Shown here: positions 1 through 8,243 of the stretch, one piece after another
Position numbering within the stretch: position 1 is the stretch's first letter
How the letters are laid out: each line of letters begins with the position of its first letter
From: Pseudomonas sp. RC10
Lineage (GTDB): Bacteria; Pseudomonadota; Gammaproteobacteria; Pseudomonadales; Pseudomonadaceae
DNA length: 64,000 nucleotides
Direction: 5' to 3'
Assembly: GCF_038397775.1 (NCBI RefSeq)
Contig: NZ_CP151650.1
Location: 62,001-126,000, forward strand
Position numbers and translations under genes: made by a program
The notes under the pieces: generated by a model
Told to the model about the DNA's origin: nothing
The model's input: only the letters and a program-made list of their open reading frames with translations
The model's database searches: none

Positions 1-1443
1 CGCAGCGGCAATGGCCAGCGGCGCGGCCAGCAGCATTGCGTAGAACGCGGCCTTGAGCGTGCCGTAGGTGAGCGGGGCCAGGCTGAGCTTGGGTTCGAAG
101 TCACTGTTCGAGGCCGTGGACTGCCAGATGTATTTGGGTTCGTCGTAGTTCTCGTACCAGACCTTGTCCCACAACGCGCTCCATGAGACTTCCGGGTGCG
201 GGTTGTTAAGGGTCAAAGGCAGCAGCTTGCCGTTGTCTTCGACGACGATGCGATCAGCGCGCGGCGACAGGGCCATGACCGACGGGCCGCTGGCGACCGG
301 ATCGATGAGTAACGTGCGATGGGCCGTGCTGTGGAACACGCCCAGCTTGCCGGAGGTGTCCATGGCAATGAAGCCTTTGCGGCGTTGCTCGGCGGTGATC
401 TGCGAGATGGGCGCGCCGCTCATTTTGAAGTCGCGGATATGCTGCAAGCGCATCTCGCCATCGACGTCGCGGGCCATGAACCATTGGGCGATGTTGCCGC
501 GAGAACTGCCGATCATCAGGGAAATGCCGCCCACCAGCTGCGTGCTGGCGGTGGTTTCAGCGTTGGCGTCTTCCAGCAGTTTGTAGCGACCGTTGAGCGT
601 ACGGTCTTGCAGACTGAACACGTCGGCCTGGGCGCGACCATTGATGACGTACAGCCACTGCTGGCGCGGATCGACGTAAATCGCTTTCACCATGGCCGAC
701 AGCTGTGGCAGCGCAATGCGGTTCTGTTCGCGGGTGGTTTCGCCGGTCATCAGGTTTTCGGACTGGGTCAGCGACAGCACGTGCAGTTCCGCGCCGGTGG
801 CACCCGCCAGAATCAGCGTGGTGTCGTTGGCGTTGAGGCTGACATGCTCAAGTGCACGCCCCGCGTCATCCAACACCAAGGGGGTTTCGCCGTAGGGCCA
901 CGTGATAGCCGGGGTGATGGTCTTTTTGTTGCCGGGGTAGCTGATCGGGTAGGCGTGCTTGAACACCAGCACCTGGCCATTGGACAAACCTACCGCCATT
1001 AGCGGCTTGCCAGGCTGATCCTGCGCCACCGACGTCACGTGCGCGCCAGCAGGGATTGGCAGCGCCACACGGGTCAGCTCGCTTCCGTCTGCGATATTGA
1101 AGAACAGCGCTTCGCCCTTGTCCGAGACCCGCAGGCCGACCTGATTCTGCTCTTCGAGGACGAGCACCAGCGGTTTGCCAGCGTCCTGCATCCAGGTGGG
1201 AGTCTGTACGGTCTGGGCGGTCAGCTTCGCGCCCTGAAACAGAGGGGCGACGACGTAGGCCAGATAAAAGAAGATCAGCGTGATTGCCGCGAGAACGGCG
1301 AGGCCACCCACCAACACGTACCAGCGCGTCAGTCGGTCCTTGAGCGCACGAATACGACGCTGGCGTTGCAGCTCCGGCGCATTGAAATCAATGCGCTCAG
1401 GCGAGGACTTCTCGGTCATTGATGAATTGGCCAAATCATTCAT
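1..1443 (-). CDS. pstC: Phosphate ABC transporter permease PstC, N-terminal part (cut by window edge)
   Basis: PstC is one of the two inner-membrane permeases of the high-affinity phosphate importer PstSCAB. The reading frame is open from the ATG at 1443 to base 1, giving 481 codons. Residues 41-66 form a transmembrane helix after a charged cytoplasmic tail. A hydrophilic stretch of about 390 residues follows before the next hydrophobic segment starts near residue 463, at the window edge. E. coli PstC is only about 320 residues in total, so this is the enlarged Pseudomonas form with a big domain, presumably periplasmic, inserted after the first helix. The assignment rests on the pstS neighbour on the same strand and the Pho box at 1466-1483, 23 bases before the start. 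An AGGG ribosome binding site lies 8 bases upstream of the ATG. The transport domain lies outside the window. Confidence 0.85.
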   Translation of the reverse strand, partial: MNDLANSSMTEKSSPERIDFNAPELQRQRRIRALKDRLTRWYVLVGGLAVLAAITLIFFYLAYVVAPLFQGAKLTAQTVQTPTWMQDAGKPLVLVLEEQNQVGLRVSDKGEALFFNIADGSELTRVALPIPAGAHVTSVAQDQPGKPLMAVGLSNGQVLVFKHAYPISYPGNKKTITPAITWPYGETPLVLDDAGRALEHVSLNANDTTLILAGATGAELHVLSLTQSENLMTGETTREQNRIALPQLSAMVKAIYVDPRQQWLYVINGRAQADVFSLQDRTLNGRYKLLEDANAETTASTQLVGGISLMIGSSRGNIAQWFMARDVDGEMRLQHIRDFKMSGAPISQITAEQRRKGFIAMDTSGKLGVFHSTAHRTLLIDPVASGPSVMALSPRADRIVVEDNGKLLPLTLNNPHPEVSWSALWDKVWYENYDEPKYIWQSTASNSDFEPKLSLAPLTYGTLKAAFYAMLLAAPLAIAAA

Positions 1444-1465
1444 GCGCACACCCTAGCGGCAATGT

Positions 1466-1483
1466 ATGACAGATACATGACAG
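1466..1483 (-). promoter_or_regulatory. Pho box upstream of pstC
   Basis: On the minus strand the 18 bases read CTGTCATGTATCTGTCAT: two 7-base CTGTCAT repeats separated by GTAT, which matches the enterobacterial/Pseudomonas PhoB consensus almost exactly. The site lies 23 bases upstream of the pstC start and downstream of the pstS terminator. pstC therefore probably has its own PhoB-driven promoter besides read-through from pstS. Confidence 0.85.
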
Positions 1484-1494
1484 CATAGTGACGC

Positions 1495-1530
1495 AAAAAA
1501 GCCCGTCGCCTCGGAACCGTGGCAACGGAC
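1495..1530 (-). terminator. Rho-independent terminator after pstS
   Basis: On the minus strand, 10-base arms (GTCCGTTGCC / GGCGACGGGC, with some G-U pairs) enclose a 10-base loop and are followed by six T. The hairpin lies about 107 bases after the pstS stop and 50 bases before pstC. It would let the abundant binding protein be made in excess over the permeases. Confidence 0.75.
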
Positions 1531-1637
1531 TGTTCATGTTTCGCAAGCCTCGTTCCATAAGGCCCTTGGGTTCAGCGGCGGGACGAACCTGTCACCCCGC
1601 GCAGGGTTGTCTGGCAGCGCTTCGCACTGCCGCGTTC

Positions 1638-2609
1638 TTATAGCCCCAGATCAGCCAATGCTTTGCTGACAACCTTGGCTGGTAGAGGAATGTACCCGTC
1701 TTTCGTGACAACTTCCTGACCTTGTTTTGACAGGATCAGTTTGACGAACTCGGCCTCCAGCGGGTTGAGCGGCTTGTTGGGCGCCTTGTTCACGTAGACA
1801 TAAAGGAACCGCGCCAGCGGGTACGTGCCATTCAGCGCGTTGGCTTCGTTGTCTTCGATGAAGGCATCGCCCTCTTTCTTGGCCAGCGGCACGGTGCGCA
1901 CGCTGGACGTTTTATAACCAATGCCCGAATAACCGATGCCGTTCAGCGAGCTGCTGATGGAGCTGACCACCGAGGCGGAGCCGGGCTGCTCGTTGACGTT
2001 GGGCTTGAAGTCGCCCTTGCATAGCGAGACTTCCTTGAAGTAGCCGTAAGTGCCCGAAACCGAATTGCGGCCAAACAGCTGGATCGACTTCCCCGCCAGA
2101 TCCCCGGTCACGCCCACGTCCCCCCAGGTTTTTGCGTCCGTCTTGGCACCGCAAAGACGAGTGGCCGAGAAGATCGCGTCCACTTGCTGCAAGGTCAGGC
2201 CCTTGATCGGGTTGTCCTTGTGCACGAACACCGCCAACGCATCCACCGCCACCGGGATCGCGGTTGGCTTGTAGCCGTATTTCTGCTCGAAGGCCGACAT
2301 CTCGCCGTCCTTCATCTTGCGACTCATAGGGCCAATGGTTGCAGTGCCTTCGGTCAGTGCCGGAGGCGCCGTGGACGAGCCCGCCGCCTGAATCTGGATG
2401 TTCACCGTTGGGTATTCTTTCTTGTAAGCCTCGGCCCACATGGTCATCAGGTTGGCCAAGGTGTCCGAGCCAACGCTCGACAGATTGCCCGAGACGCCGG
2501 AGGTTTTGACGTAAGGTTTGATCGCCGGATCAACCGCAGCAACAGCGCTTGCGGTGGCAACGCTGGCTGCGACAAAGGTGAGTGCAGTCATCAAACGCTT
2601 GAATGTCAT
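1638..2609 (-). CDS. pstS: Phosphate-binding periplasmic protein PstS
   Basis: PstS captures inorganic phosphate in the periplasm and passes it to PstC/PstA. The 323-residue protein begins with a signal peptide (hydrophobic to about residue 24, with a likely Ala-x-Ala cleavage after SAVA). The mature part carries typical PstS features: the [10 protein letters not shown] segment near residues 46-55, [10 protein letters not shown] near 73-82, and the [13 protein letters not shown] phosphate loop near 179-191. Length and motifs fit the DING/PstS-like proteins of Pseudomonas. It is transcribed before pstC. A Pho box at 2670-2687 and a terminator at 1495-1530 bracket it, so phosphate-starvation induction through PhoB is expected. 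Confidence 0.95.
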   Translation of the reverse strand: MTFKRLMTALTFVAASVATASAVAAVDPAIKPYVKTSGVSGNLSSVGSDTLANLMTMWAEAYKKEYPTVNIQIQAAGSSTAPPALTEGTATIGPMSRKMKDGEMSAFEQKYGYKPTAIPVAVDALAVFVHKDNPIKGLTLQQVDAIFSATRLCGAKTDAKTWGDVGVTGDLAGKSIQLFGRNSVSGTYGYFKEVSLCKGDFKPNVNEQPGSASVVSSISSSLNGIGYSGIGYKTSSVRTVPLAKKEGDAFIEDNEANALNGTYPLARFLYVYVNKAPNKPLNPLEAEFVKLILSKQGQEVVTKDGYIPLPAKVVSKALADLGL

Positions 2610-2669
2610 GCCTGGCTCCTGGCGAGGTCAAAAATCTGGCCGGGTGAATGATGGCCATGTGACTACTGT

Positions 2670-2687
2670 ATGACCAAGTTGTGACAA
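2670..2687 (-). promoter_or_regulatory. Pho box upstream of pstS
   Basis: On the minus strand this reads TTGTCACAACTTGGTCAT: two CTGTCAT-like repeats (TTGTCAC and TGGTCAT) separated by AACT. It lies 61 bases upstream of the pstS start. It is weaker than the site before pstC but has the right spacing and position for PhoB activation. Confidence 0.7.
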
Positions 2688-2696
2688 TTAAATGAA

Positions 2697-2725
2697 AGGC
2701 CGCCAGCCTTTTCAGGTGGCGGCCT
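2697..2725 (-). terminator. Terminator-like hairpin after the MFS transporter gene
   Basis: Perfect 9-base arms (AGGCCGCCA / TGGCGGCCT) enclose an 11-base loop. On the minus strand they are followed by the T-rich run TTCATTT. The hairpin lies 42 bases after the MFS stop codon and just upstream of the pstS Pho box, so it would insulate pstS from the upstream gene. Confidence 0.65.
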
Positions 2726-2766
2726 CACATCGAGCCGATTAGTTGCTACGGGCTATTTCTCATGCA

Positions 2767-4059
2767 TCAGGCGCGTTTACTCTTCAGCAAATACACCCCA
2801 ATCACCATGCCCAGCGCGCACAGAATCGCGACATACCAGGCAGGCCCCATCGGGTTGGCCTTGAGCATCAGAGTGACGACCATCGGGGTCAGGCCGCCGA
2901 AGATCGCGTAGGCCAGGTTGTAGGAGAACGATAGCCCGGAGAATCGGACGACAGGCGGGAAGGCTTTTACCATCACGAACGGCACAGCGCCGATGGTGCC
3001 GACGAACAGACCGGTGATGGCGTACAGCGGATAGAGCCAATCCGGGTAAGCGCCGACGGTGTGATAGAAGGTCCACGAGCTGACCAGCAAACCCAATGAG
3101 CCGAGCAGGAAGACTAAGCCTGCACCAAAGCGGTCGGCCAGCGCGCCTGCGCCAATGCAGCCCAGACTCAACATCACGATCGCCAGGCTGTTGGCCTTGA
3201 GTGTGACCGCGGGTGCGAAGCCATAACTGGTCTGCAACAGCGTCGGGGTCATGAGAATAACCACCACGACGCCCGCTGACAGCAGCCAGGTCAGGGCCAT
3301 CGACAACACGACGGCACTGCGATGATCACGCAGAACGGCCTTGAGCGGTACTTCCTCGGCCAATTGCTTGCGCAGTTGCAGCTCGGCAAACACCGGTGTC
3401 TCGTGCAGCCAACGGCGCAGGTACACCGACATCAGACCGAATACCCCGCCGAGCAGGAAAGGAATACGCCAGGCGTAGTCCGAAACCTCGGCAGGTGTGT
3501 AAATGCTGTTGATCCAGGTGGCGACCAGTGAGCCGAGCAAAATGCCTGCGGTCAGACCCGAGGTGAGCGTGCCACAGGCGTAACCGACGTTACGTGCGGG
3601 AACGTGCTCGGAAACGAATACCCACGCACCCGGCACTTCGCCACCAATGGCGGCGCCTTGAATGACCCGCATCAGCAGCAACAAAAGCGGCGCCCAGATG
3701 CCAATCTGCGCATAGGTCGGCAGCAGGCCCATGATCAGGGTCGGCACTGCCATCAGGAAAATACTGAGGGTGAACATTTTCTTCCGGCCGAGCAGGTCGC
3801 CGAAATGCGCCATCACGATTCCGCCCAGCGGACGCGCCAGATAGCCCGCGGCAAAAATGCCAAACGTTTGCATCAAACGCAGCCATTCCGGCATGTCCAC
3901 GGGGAAAAACAGCTTGCCCACCACAGCGGCGAAGAACACGAAGATGATGAAATCGTAGAATTCCAGCGCGCCGCCCAAGGCAGAAAGCGACAGGGTTTTG
4001 TAATCGTTGCGGGTCAGCGGACGCGAAGATTGCGCGGCACTTGAAGACACAGAGGACAT
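2767..4059 (-). CDS. MFS transporter, metabolite:H+ symporter (MHS) family
   Basis: A 430-residue inner-membrane protein with about twelve hydrophobic segments. The N-terminal ALGGALEFYDFIIF segment (near residues 28-41) and the FGDLLGRKKMF loop near residue 86 are typical of the MHS group (relatives of ProP, KgtP, CitA and ShiA), which import carboxylates, betaines or similar solutes with protons. The substrate cannot be told from sequence. It stands alone, with its own terminator-like hairpin downstream and a perfect inverted repeat (4169-4189) about 110 bases upstream that may be a repressor site. The start ATG at 4059 gives a normal MHS N-terminus; longer upstream reading frames look spurious. 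Confidence 0.85.
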   Translation of the reverse strand: MSSVSSSAAQSSRPLTRNDYKTLSLSALGGALEFYDFIIFVFFAAVVGKLFFPVDMPEWLRLMQTFGIFAAGYLARPLGGIVMAHFGDLLGRKKMFTLSIFLMAVPTLIMGLLPTYAQIGIWAPLLLLLMRVIQGAAIGGEVPGAWVFVSEHVPARNVGYACGTLTSGLTAGILLGSLVATWINSIYTPAEVSDYAWRIPFLLGGVFGLMSVYLRRWLHETPVFAELQLRKQLAEEVPLKAVLRDHRSAVVLSMALTWLLSAGVVVVILMTPTLLQTSYGFAPAVTLKANSLAIVMLSLGCIGAGALADRFGAGLVFLLGSLGLLVSSWTFYHTVGAYPDWLYPLYAITGLFVGTIGAVPFVMVKAFPPVVRFSGLSFSYNLAYAIFGGLTPMVVTLMLKANPMGPAWYVAILCALGMVIGVYLLKSKRA

Positions 4060-4435
4060 GACAATGGCTTCTCTTTTGAGACTCTTTTGGGACGAGTGAT
4101 CGGTAGCAAGGCAGCCAGGGGTAGCGGCTGTGCACGCGATTTATCGACTCGACATGTTAATCGGGCATCAAAATTGCGTGCCAATTTTGGCGGAGTGGGC
4201 CAAATCGGTTCGGCACGATAGCAAATTGCGCGTCGCTGCACATTGATTGCAACGAGCGTCGGGCAAAATGGAAACCCGGCGGTCGTTTCGTCGGACCTTG
4301 ACCGATATACTGCCCGGCCGTGACTCAACCGGTCTTTCGGGGAATTTGTGCGAAACCATTTACCCAACGTTTTCGCAGAACTTCCCCCTTTAAACGTAGT
4401 GAAGACTGAGCGTGATGGGTCAGAGGGACCCCTTG
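4060..4435. other. Intergenic region between divergent MFS and thioesterase genes
   Basis: This stretch holds no convincing gene. It contains the inverted repeat at 4169-4189 and must carry the divergent promoters. Open frames across it on the minus strand have no recognisable protein features. Confidence 0.6.
4169..4189. promoter_or_regulatory. Perfect inverted repeat, candidate operator
   Basis: CAAAATTG and CAATTTTG are separated by five bases (CGTGC), a perfect 8-base dyad in an AT-rich patch of otherwise GC-rich DNA. It lies about 110 bases upstream of the MFS gene. The form suits a dimeric repressor (MarR-, TetR- or LacI-like). No regulator gene is adjacent, so the owner is unknown. 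Confidence 0.4.
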
Positions 4436-4837
4436 ATGAATGAGTTAGAGCAAGAAGATCCAATCCCGCAGGGCGACCTCGCCTTGCAAATCACTGCCTT
4501 GCCGCGCGAAACCAACGGTTTCGGCGATATCTATGGCGGGTGGCTGGTCGCACAAATGGACTTGGCCGGCACAGCAATGGCCAGCAAAGTCGCAGGCGGA
4601 CGTGTCGCCACCGTCGCGATTGACCGCATGGCATTTCTGGTCCCCGTGGCCGTAGGCGCGCAGCTGTCCTTTTATACCCAGACGCTGGAAATCGGCCGCA
4701 GCTCGATTCAGATGATGGTCGAAGTCTGGAGCGACGATCCGCTGTCCAGCGAATGGCGCAAGGTGACTGAGGCTGTCTTTGTGTTCGTTGCCATCGACGG
4801 CAGCGGGCGCACCCGGTCGGTTCCAGCCCGGCGCTGA
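4436..4837 (+). CDS. Acyl-CoA thioesterase, YciA-like hotdog fold
   Basis: Hydrolyses acyl-CoA to free acid and CoA. The 133-residue protein has the single hotdog domain of the YciA/BACH family: the N-terminal NGFGDIYGGWLVAQMDLAG segment, in which family members have the catalytic Asp near the end, then a KVAGGRVATVAIDRMAF strand. The ATG at 4436 was chosen because AGAGGGA lies 7 bases upstream. A GTG at 4412 in the same frame would add eight residues without a good ribosome binding site. It precedes a mutarotase gene after an 86-99-base gap. A second thioesterase of this superfamily lies at 45954-46439. The physiological acyl chain is unknown. Confidence 0.88.
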   Translation: MNELEQEDPIPQGDLALQITALPRETNGFGDIYGGWLVAQMDLAGTAMASKVAGGRVATVAIDRMAFLVPVAVGAQLSFYTQTLEIGRSSIQMMVEVWSDDPLSSEWRKVTEAVFVFVAIDGSGRTRSVPARR

Positions 4838-4935
4838 ACATCGGGTCAGCGCCTCATTGCACTTGGCAGCGCGCAGTAAACTCATCAAGCTTGGCACAGT
4901 CTGATTCAGTCACTGTCCTTTGAGTGAGTACCCGT

Positions 4936-5847
4936 ATGCCTACGCCAGAAGTCGAATCCATCCAGCTCGGTGAGCTGAACTGCTGGCGCATTCGCCACGG
5001 TCAAGCCGAACTGGTGGTCGCCCAGCAGGGCGCGCACGTCGTCAGCTATCAGATCGACGGCGATGAGCCGCTGATCTGGTCCAACCCCGGTGCGGTTTTC
5101 AAACACGGAAAAGCGATTCGCGGCGGCATGCCCGTGTGCTGGCCGTGGTTCGGCAATTTCCAGCGCAACCCGCAAAGCGTGCAGGACATGCGCCAGAGCA
5201 GCGAACCGGCGAACGCCCACGGCGAAGTCCGGGCCATCGACTGGGAGTTGATGGGGATGGGCGAAGACGGCGACGCGCTGATCGTCGAGTTCATTCAACC
5301 CAAGGCCGAAGGGCATTTACCGGGCTGGCCGCACACGGTAGGCGTGAAGCTGCAGATCCGCATGGACGCTGCGCTGAACGTCAGTCTTGCCAGCTTCAAC
5401 GCGGGCCCTGAAACCGTCACGTTGAGCCAGGCGCTGCACAGCTATTTCGCGGTAAGCGACGTGCACCAAGTGAGCATCGAAGGTCTGGACGGCGTGAAGT
5501 ACCTGAACACCTTGGAAAGTTGGGAGACGCTGAACGTGCAGGCCGGTGACATCACGTTCAGCGGCGAGACGGACCGTATCTATCAGGACACACCGGACTT
5601 GGTTTCCATCGTCGACCCTGGCTGGAAGCGTCGGATTCAAATCCAGACGCAGGGCTCGAAATCCTCCGTGGTCTGGAACCCGTGGATCGAGAAGACCAAG
5701 ACGTTCAGTGACATGCAAGCCGACGGCTGGAAGAGCATGGTGTGCGTCGAGACCGCGAACGTCATGACCGACATCGTGACGCTCGCGCCGGGTGAGATGC
5801 ATGTCATGGGCGTCAGCATCTGGGCTGAGCCTTTGGGCGAAGAATAA
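4936..5847 (+). CDS. yeaD: D-hexose-6-phosphate mutarotase (YeaD-like aldose 1-epimerase)
   Basis: Interconverts the alpha and beta anomers of hexose 6-phosphates such as glucose 6-phosphate in the cytoplasm. The 303-residue product has the galactose-mutarotase beta-sandwich signature: IRGGMPVCWPWFGNF near residues 62-76, the ANAHGEVRAIDW segment with the catalytic-type His near residue 95, and the LHSYFAVSD segment with a second His near residue 170. The ATG at 4936 gives the usual family N-terminus (MPTPEVESIQL). A GTG at 4924 in frame would add four residues. Downstream is a REPIN (5867-5955). Confidence 0.88.
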   Translation: MPTPEVESIQLGELNCWRIRHGQAELVVAQQGAHVVSYQIDGDEPLIWSNPGAVFKHGKAIRGGMPVCWPWFGNFQRNPQSVQDMRQSSEPANAHGEVRAIDWELMGMGEDGDALIVEFIQPKAEGHLPGWPHTVGVKLQIRMDAALNVSLASFNAGPETVTLSQALHSYFAVSDVHQVSIEGLDGVKYLNTLESWETLNVQAGDITFSGETDRIYQDTPDLVSIVDPGWKRRIQIQTQGSKSSVVWNPWIEKTKTFSDMQADGWKSMVCVETANVMTDIVTLAPGEMHVMGVSIWAEPLGEE

Positions 5848-5866
5848 CCAAACGCTGATCTTGCCC

Positions 5867-5955
5867 TGTGGGAGCGAATTCATTCGCGATGGGATCTTAC
5901 AGTCGACACATTGTTGTGCATGTGCCGGCCTATCGCGAATGAATTCGCTCCCACA
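5867..5955. repeat. REPIN (GAGCGAATTC family)
   Basis: Two inverted REP copies, TGTGGGAGCGAATTCATTCG at the left and its complement at the right, enclose about 45 bases. The element fits between the mutarotase stop and the convergent DUF3299 gene. Confidence 0.9.
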
Positions 5956-6013
5956 GGTGATTTCAGGCATTACGCAACATTCGCAGCGTGATCGATGCAG
6001 AGGGCGGATCAGC

Positions 6014-6550
6014 TTACAAATCCGCCTCAGTCACCACCCGCACTTTCCCTGCATCCAGCGCATAAGCCGCGTCGGCCAAGTCATTGCTGACCTTCTCGAC
6101 CTTCAACGTGCCAATGACCCACAGCGGTGTGTAGATGTCATCGATCTTCAGGCCTTTCGGATAACGCACGAGCACCAATTGATTAGGCGGCGGTGGCGGC
6201 ACGTGGATGCACGCGCCTGGGTACGGCACCAGGAAAAACAGCGTGGCGTGACCCTTGGCATCGGTTTCCAGCGGGACCGGATAACCGCCCAGGCGAATGT
6301 GCTTGCCGTCCATGGCCGCGACGGTCTTGGTCGAATACATCACGGCGGGCAAGCCCTTGCTTTGCTTCAAACCACCCTTGCTGTCGAACGTCCCTTGGGC
6401 TTCCGGGGAGTTGTGATCGATTTCGGGCATGGCTTCGAGGGCTTTCTGATCCGACTTGGGCATGAGCTCAAGCCAGTCGGTTTCAGGAATGTCAGCGGCG
6501 CGTGCCAGTCCGCAGACCAGCAGCAGGGAAATGAGAAGAAGACGACGCAT
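6014..6550 (-). CDS. Exported DUF3299 protein
   Basis: A 178-residue protein of unknown function with a signal peptide (MRRLLLISLLLVCGLARA, cleavage expected before ADIP). The mature part contains the PGACIHVPPPPPNQLVLV motif near residues 116-133 that marks DUF3299 proteins. Those sit in the periplasm and are often found near lipoprotein-release type transporters, which are not present here. A second ATG at 6586 in the same frame has a better Shine-Dalgarno sequence (AGGGGG, 6 bases away) and would add twelve residues before the signal peptide. Either start still gives an exported protein. Confidence 0.75.
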   Translation of the reverse strand: MRRLLLISLLLVCGLARAADIPETDWLELMPKSDQKALEAMPEIDHNSPEAQGTFDSKGGLKQSKGLPAVMYSTKTVAAMDGKHIRLGGYPVPLETDAKGHATLFFLVPYPGACIHVPPPPPNQLVLVRYPKGLKIDDIYTPLWVIGTLKVEKVSNDLADAAYALDAGKVRVVTEADL

Positions 6551-6630
6551 CGAAGGGCTCGGCAGGAGGAATTGAATGCCGCGCATTCTAGCCCCCTGCG
6601 CGGCAATAGCGCAGAGGGCCAGACTCACAT

Positions 6631-6876
6631 TCATTTCTTTTTGATCAAGCCGTAGATCACCAGCAGCACAATCGCGCCTATTAGTGCGCCGAGGAAACCT
6701 GCGCCTTCGCCTGCTTGATAGATGCCCAGCGCCTGACCACCGTAGGTCGCCACCAGCGAGCCGGCGATGCCCAGAATAATGGTCATGATCCAGCCCATGC
6801 TGTCGTCGCCTGGCTTCAGAAAGCGAGCCAACAGACCCACGATCAGGCCGATGAAGATGGTTCCGATGATTCCCAT
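6631..6876 (-). CDS. GlsB/YeaQ/YmgE family stress-response membrane protein
   Basis: An 81-residue, strongly hydrophobic protein with three predicted membrane segments rich in Gly (MGIIGTIFIGLIVGLLARFL..., then the GWIMTIILGIAGSLVATYGG block) and a lysine tail at the C-terminus. This is the transglycosylase-associated protein family, small inner-membrane proteins linked with general stress. The biochemical role is unknown. It lies 80 bases upstream of the DUF3299 gene on the same strand and could be cotranscribed with it. Confidence 0.85.
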   Translation of the reverse strand: MGIIGTIFIGLIVGLLARFLKPGDDSMGWIMTIILGIAGSLVATYGGQALGIYQAGEGAGFLGALIGAIVLLVIYGLIKKK

Positions 6877-7028
6877 GCCATTTCCCTCTGTTTGAATGAA
6901 TATGCCAAAGCCTAGTCGGCAATTGGCAACACGCTATGAGAGGGGTGTGGGGGACGAATGGTTCAACTGGAAGATATGGACGTCTAACTTTGCTTTCACA
7001 CCGCAAATCACACGGTGCGCAAAACACC

Positions 7029-7118
7029 TGTAGGAGCGAATTTATTCGCGAGGCGGCGGCACATCCAATAGAGCTGTATCGGATGTACCGGCCAATCGCG
7101 AATGAATTCGCTCCTACA
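7029..7118. repeat. REPIN (GAGCGAATT family)
   Basis: TGTAGGAGCGAATTTATTCG at the left and the complement of the GAATGAATTCGCTCCTACA form at the right enclose about 46 bases. It lies between the GlsB-like gene and the purK 3' end. Confidence 0.88.
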
Positions 7119-7153
7119 GTCGATAGCCGTTTACATCACGCAACCTGGGGCGC

Positions 7154-8236
7154 TCAGTTTTTGATCAACGCTTCAACCAGCTTTACTTGGCGATCCAGTG
7201 TCGCGCGGTCATGGCTGCGAACAGTCGCATGCCCGACCTTACGGCCGGTCTTGAACGCCTTGCCATAGTGGTGCAAATGGCAGTCGTCGATGGCGATGAC
7301 CTTGTCCACGGCAGGCACTTCACCGATGAAGTTGAGCATCGCGCTCTCCCCCACTTTCGCAGTCGAACCCAGCGGCAGGCCAGCGACGGCACGCAGGTGG
7401 TTTTCGAACTGGCTGCACTCGGCGCCTTCGGTGGTCCAGTGGCCGGAATTGTGCACGCGTGGCGCAATTTCGTTGGCTTTCAGGCCGCCATCGACTTCGA
7501 AGAACTCGAACGCCAGCACACCGACGTAGTCGAGCTGCTTGAGGACGCGACCGGCGTAATCCTCGGCCAGCGCCTGCAACGGGTGATCGGTGCTGGCGAT
7601 GGACAGGCGCAAAATGCCGCTGTCGTGGGTGTTGTGCACCAGCGGGTAGAAGCGGGTTTCGCCATCGCGGGCGCGCACGGCAATCAACGAGACTTCACCC
7701 GTGAACGGCACGAAGCCTTCCAGCAGGCACGGTACGCTGCCCAGCTCGGCAAACGTCTCGACCACGTCTTCGGGTTTGCGCAGGACTTTCTGGCCCTTGC
7801 CGTCGTAACCCAGCGTGCGGGTTTTCAGCACCGCAGGCAGGCCGATGCTGGCGACAGCAGCGTCGAGATCGGCTTGGGACTGGATGTCGGCGAACGCAGG
7901 CGTCGGGATGCCCAGGTCCTTGAACATGCTTTTCTCGAACCAACGATCGCGGGCGATACGCAAAGCTTCGGCGCTCGGGTAGACCGGCACGAACTGCGAC
8001 AGGAACGCCACGGTTTCAGCGGGTACGCTTTCGAATTCGAAGGTCACCAAGTCCACTTCGTCAGCCAACTGACGCAGGTGGTCCTGATCGCCGTAATCGG
8101 CACGCAGGTGCTCGCCCAGTGCAGCAGCGCATGCGTCTGGCGCAGGGTCCAGAAAGGCGAAGTTCATACCCAGCGGGGTGCCCGCCAGTGCCAACATGCG
8201 ACCCAGCTGGCCGCCACCGATTACGCCGATCTTCAT
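7154..8236 (-). CDS. purK: 5-(carboxyamino)imidazole ribonucleotide synthase PurK
   Basis: ATP-grasp enzyme of purine synthesis that converts AIR, ATP and bicarbonate to N5-CAIR. The 360-residue length is normal. It starts with the nucleotide-binding MKIGVIGGGQLGRMLA segment, has the LKTRTLGYDGKGQ ATP-grasp loop near residues 136-148, and has EIAPRVHNSGHWT near residues 257-269, the family signature. It follows purE by 7 bases, so the two form a tightly coupled operon, as in many gammaproteobacteria. Confidence 0.97.
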   Translation of the reverse strand: MKIGVIGGGQLGRMLALAGTPLGMNFAFLDPAPDACAAALGEHLRADYGDQDHLRQLADEVDLVTFEFESVPAETVAFLSQFVPVYPSAEALRIARDRWFEKSMFKDLGIPTPAFADIQSQADLDAAVASIGLPAVLKTRTLGYDGKGQKVLRKPEDVVETFAELGSVPCLLEGFVPFTGEVSLIAVRARDGETRFYPLVHNTHDSGILRLSIASTDHPLQALAEDYAGRVLKQLDYVGVLAFEFFEVDGGLKANEIAPRVHNSGHWTTEGAECSQFENHLRAVAGLPLGSTAKVGESAMLNFIGEVPAVDKVIAIDDCHLHHYGKAFKTGRKVGHATVRSHDRATLDRQVKLVEALIKN

Positions 8237-8243
8237 GAAAACC

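Noticed and set aside
319..1002. 227-codon plus-strand frame near the left edge
   Set aside because: It runs antisense to the open pstC frame, which has a membrane helix, a ribosome binding site and a Pho box.
6014..7027. 337-codon minus-strand frame covering the DUF3299 gene and the GlsB-like gene region
   Set aside because: Only its last 178 codons form a protein with a signal peptide and family motif. Its upstream part runs out of frame through the GlsB-like gene.
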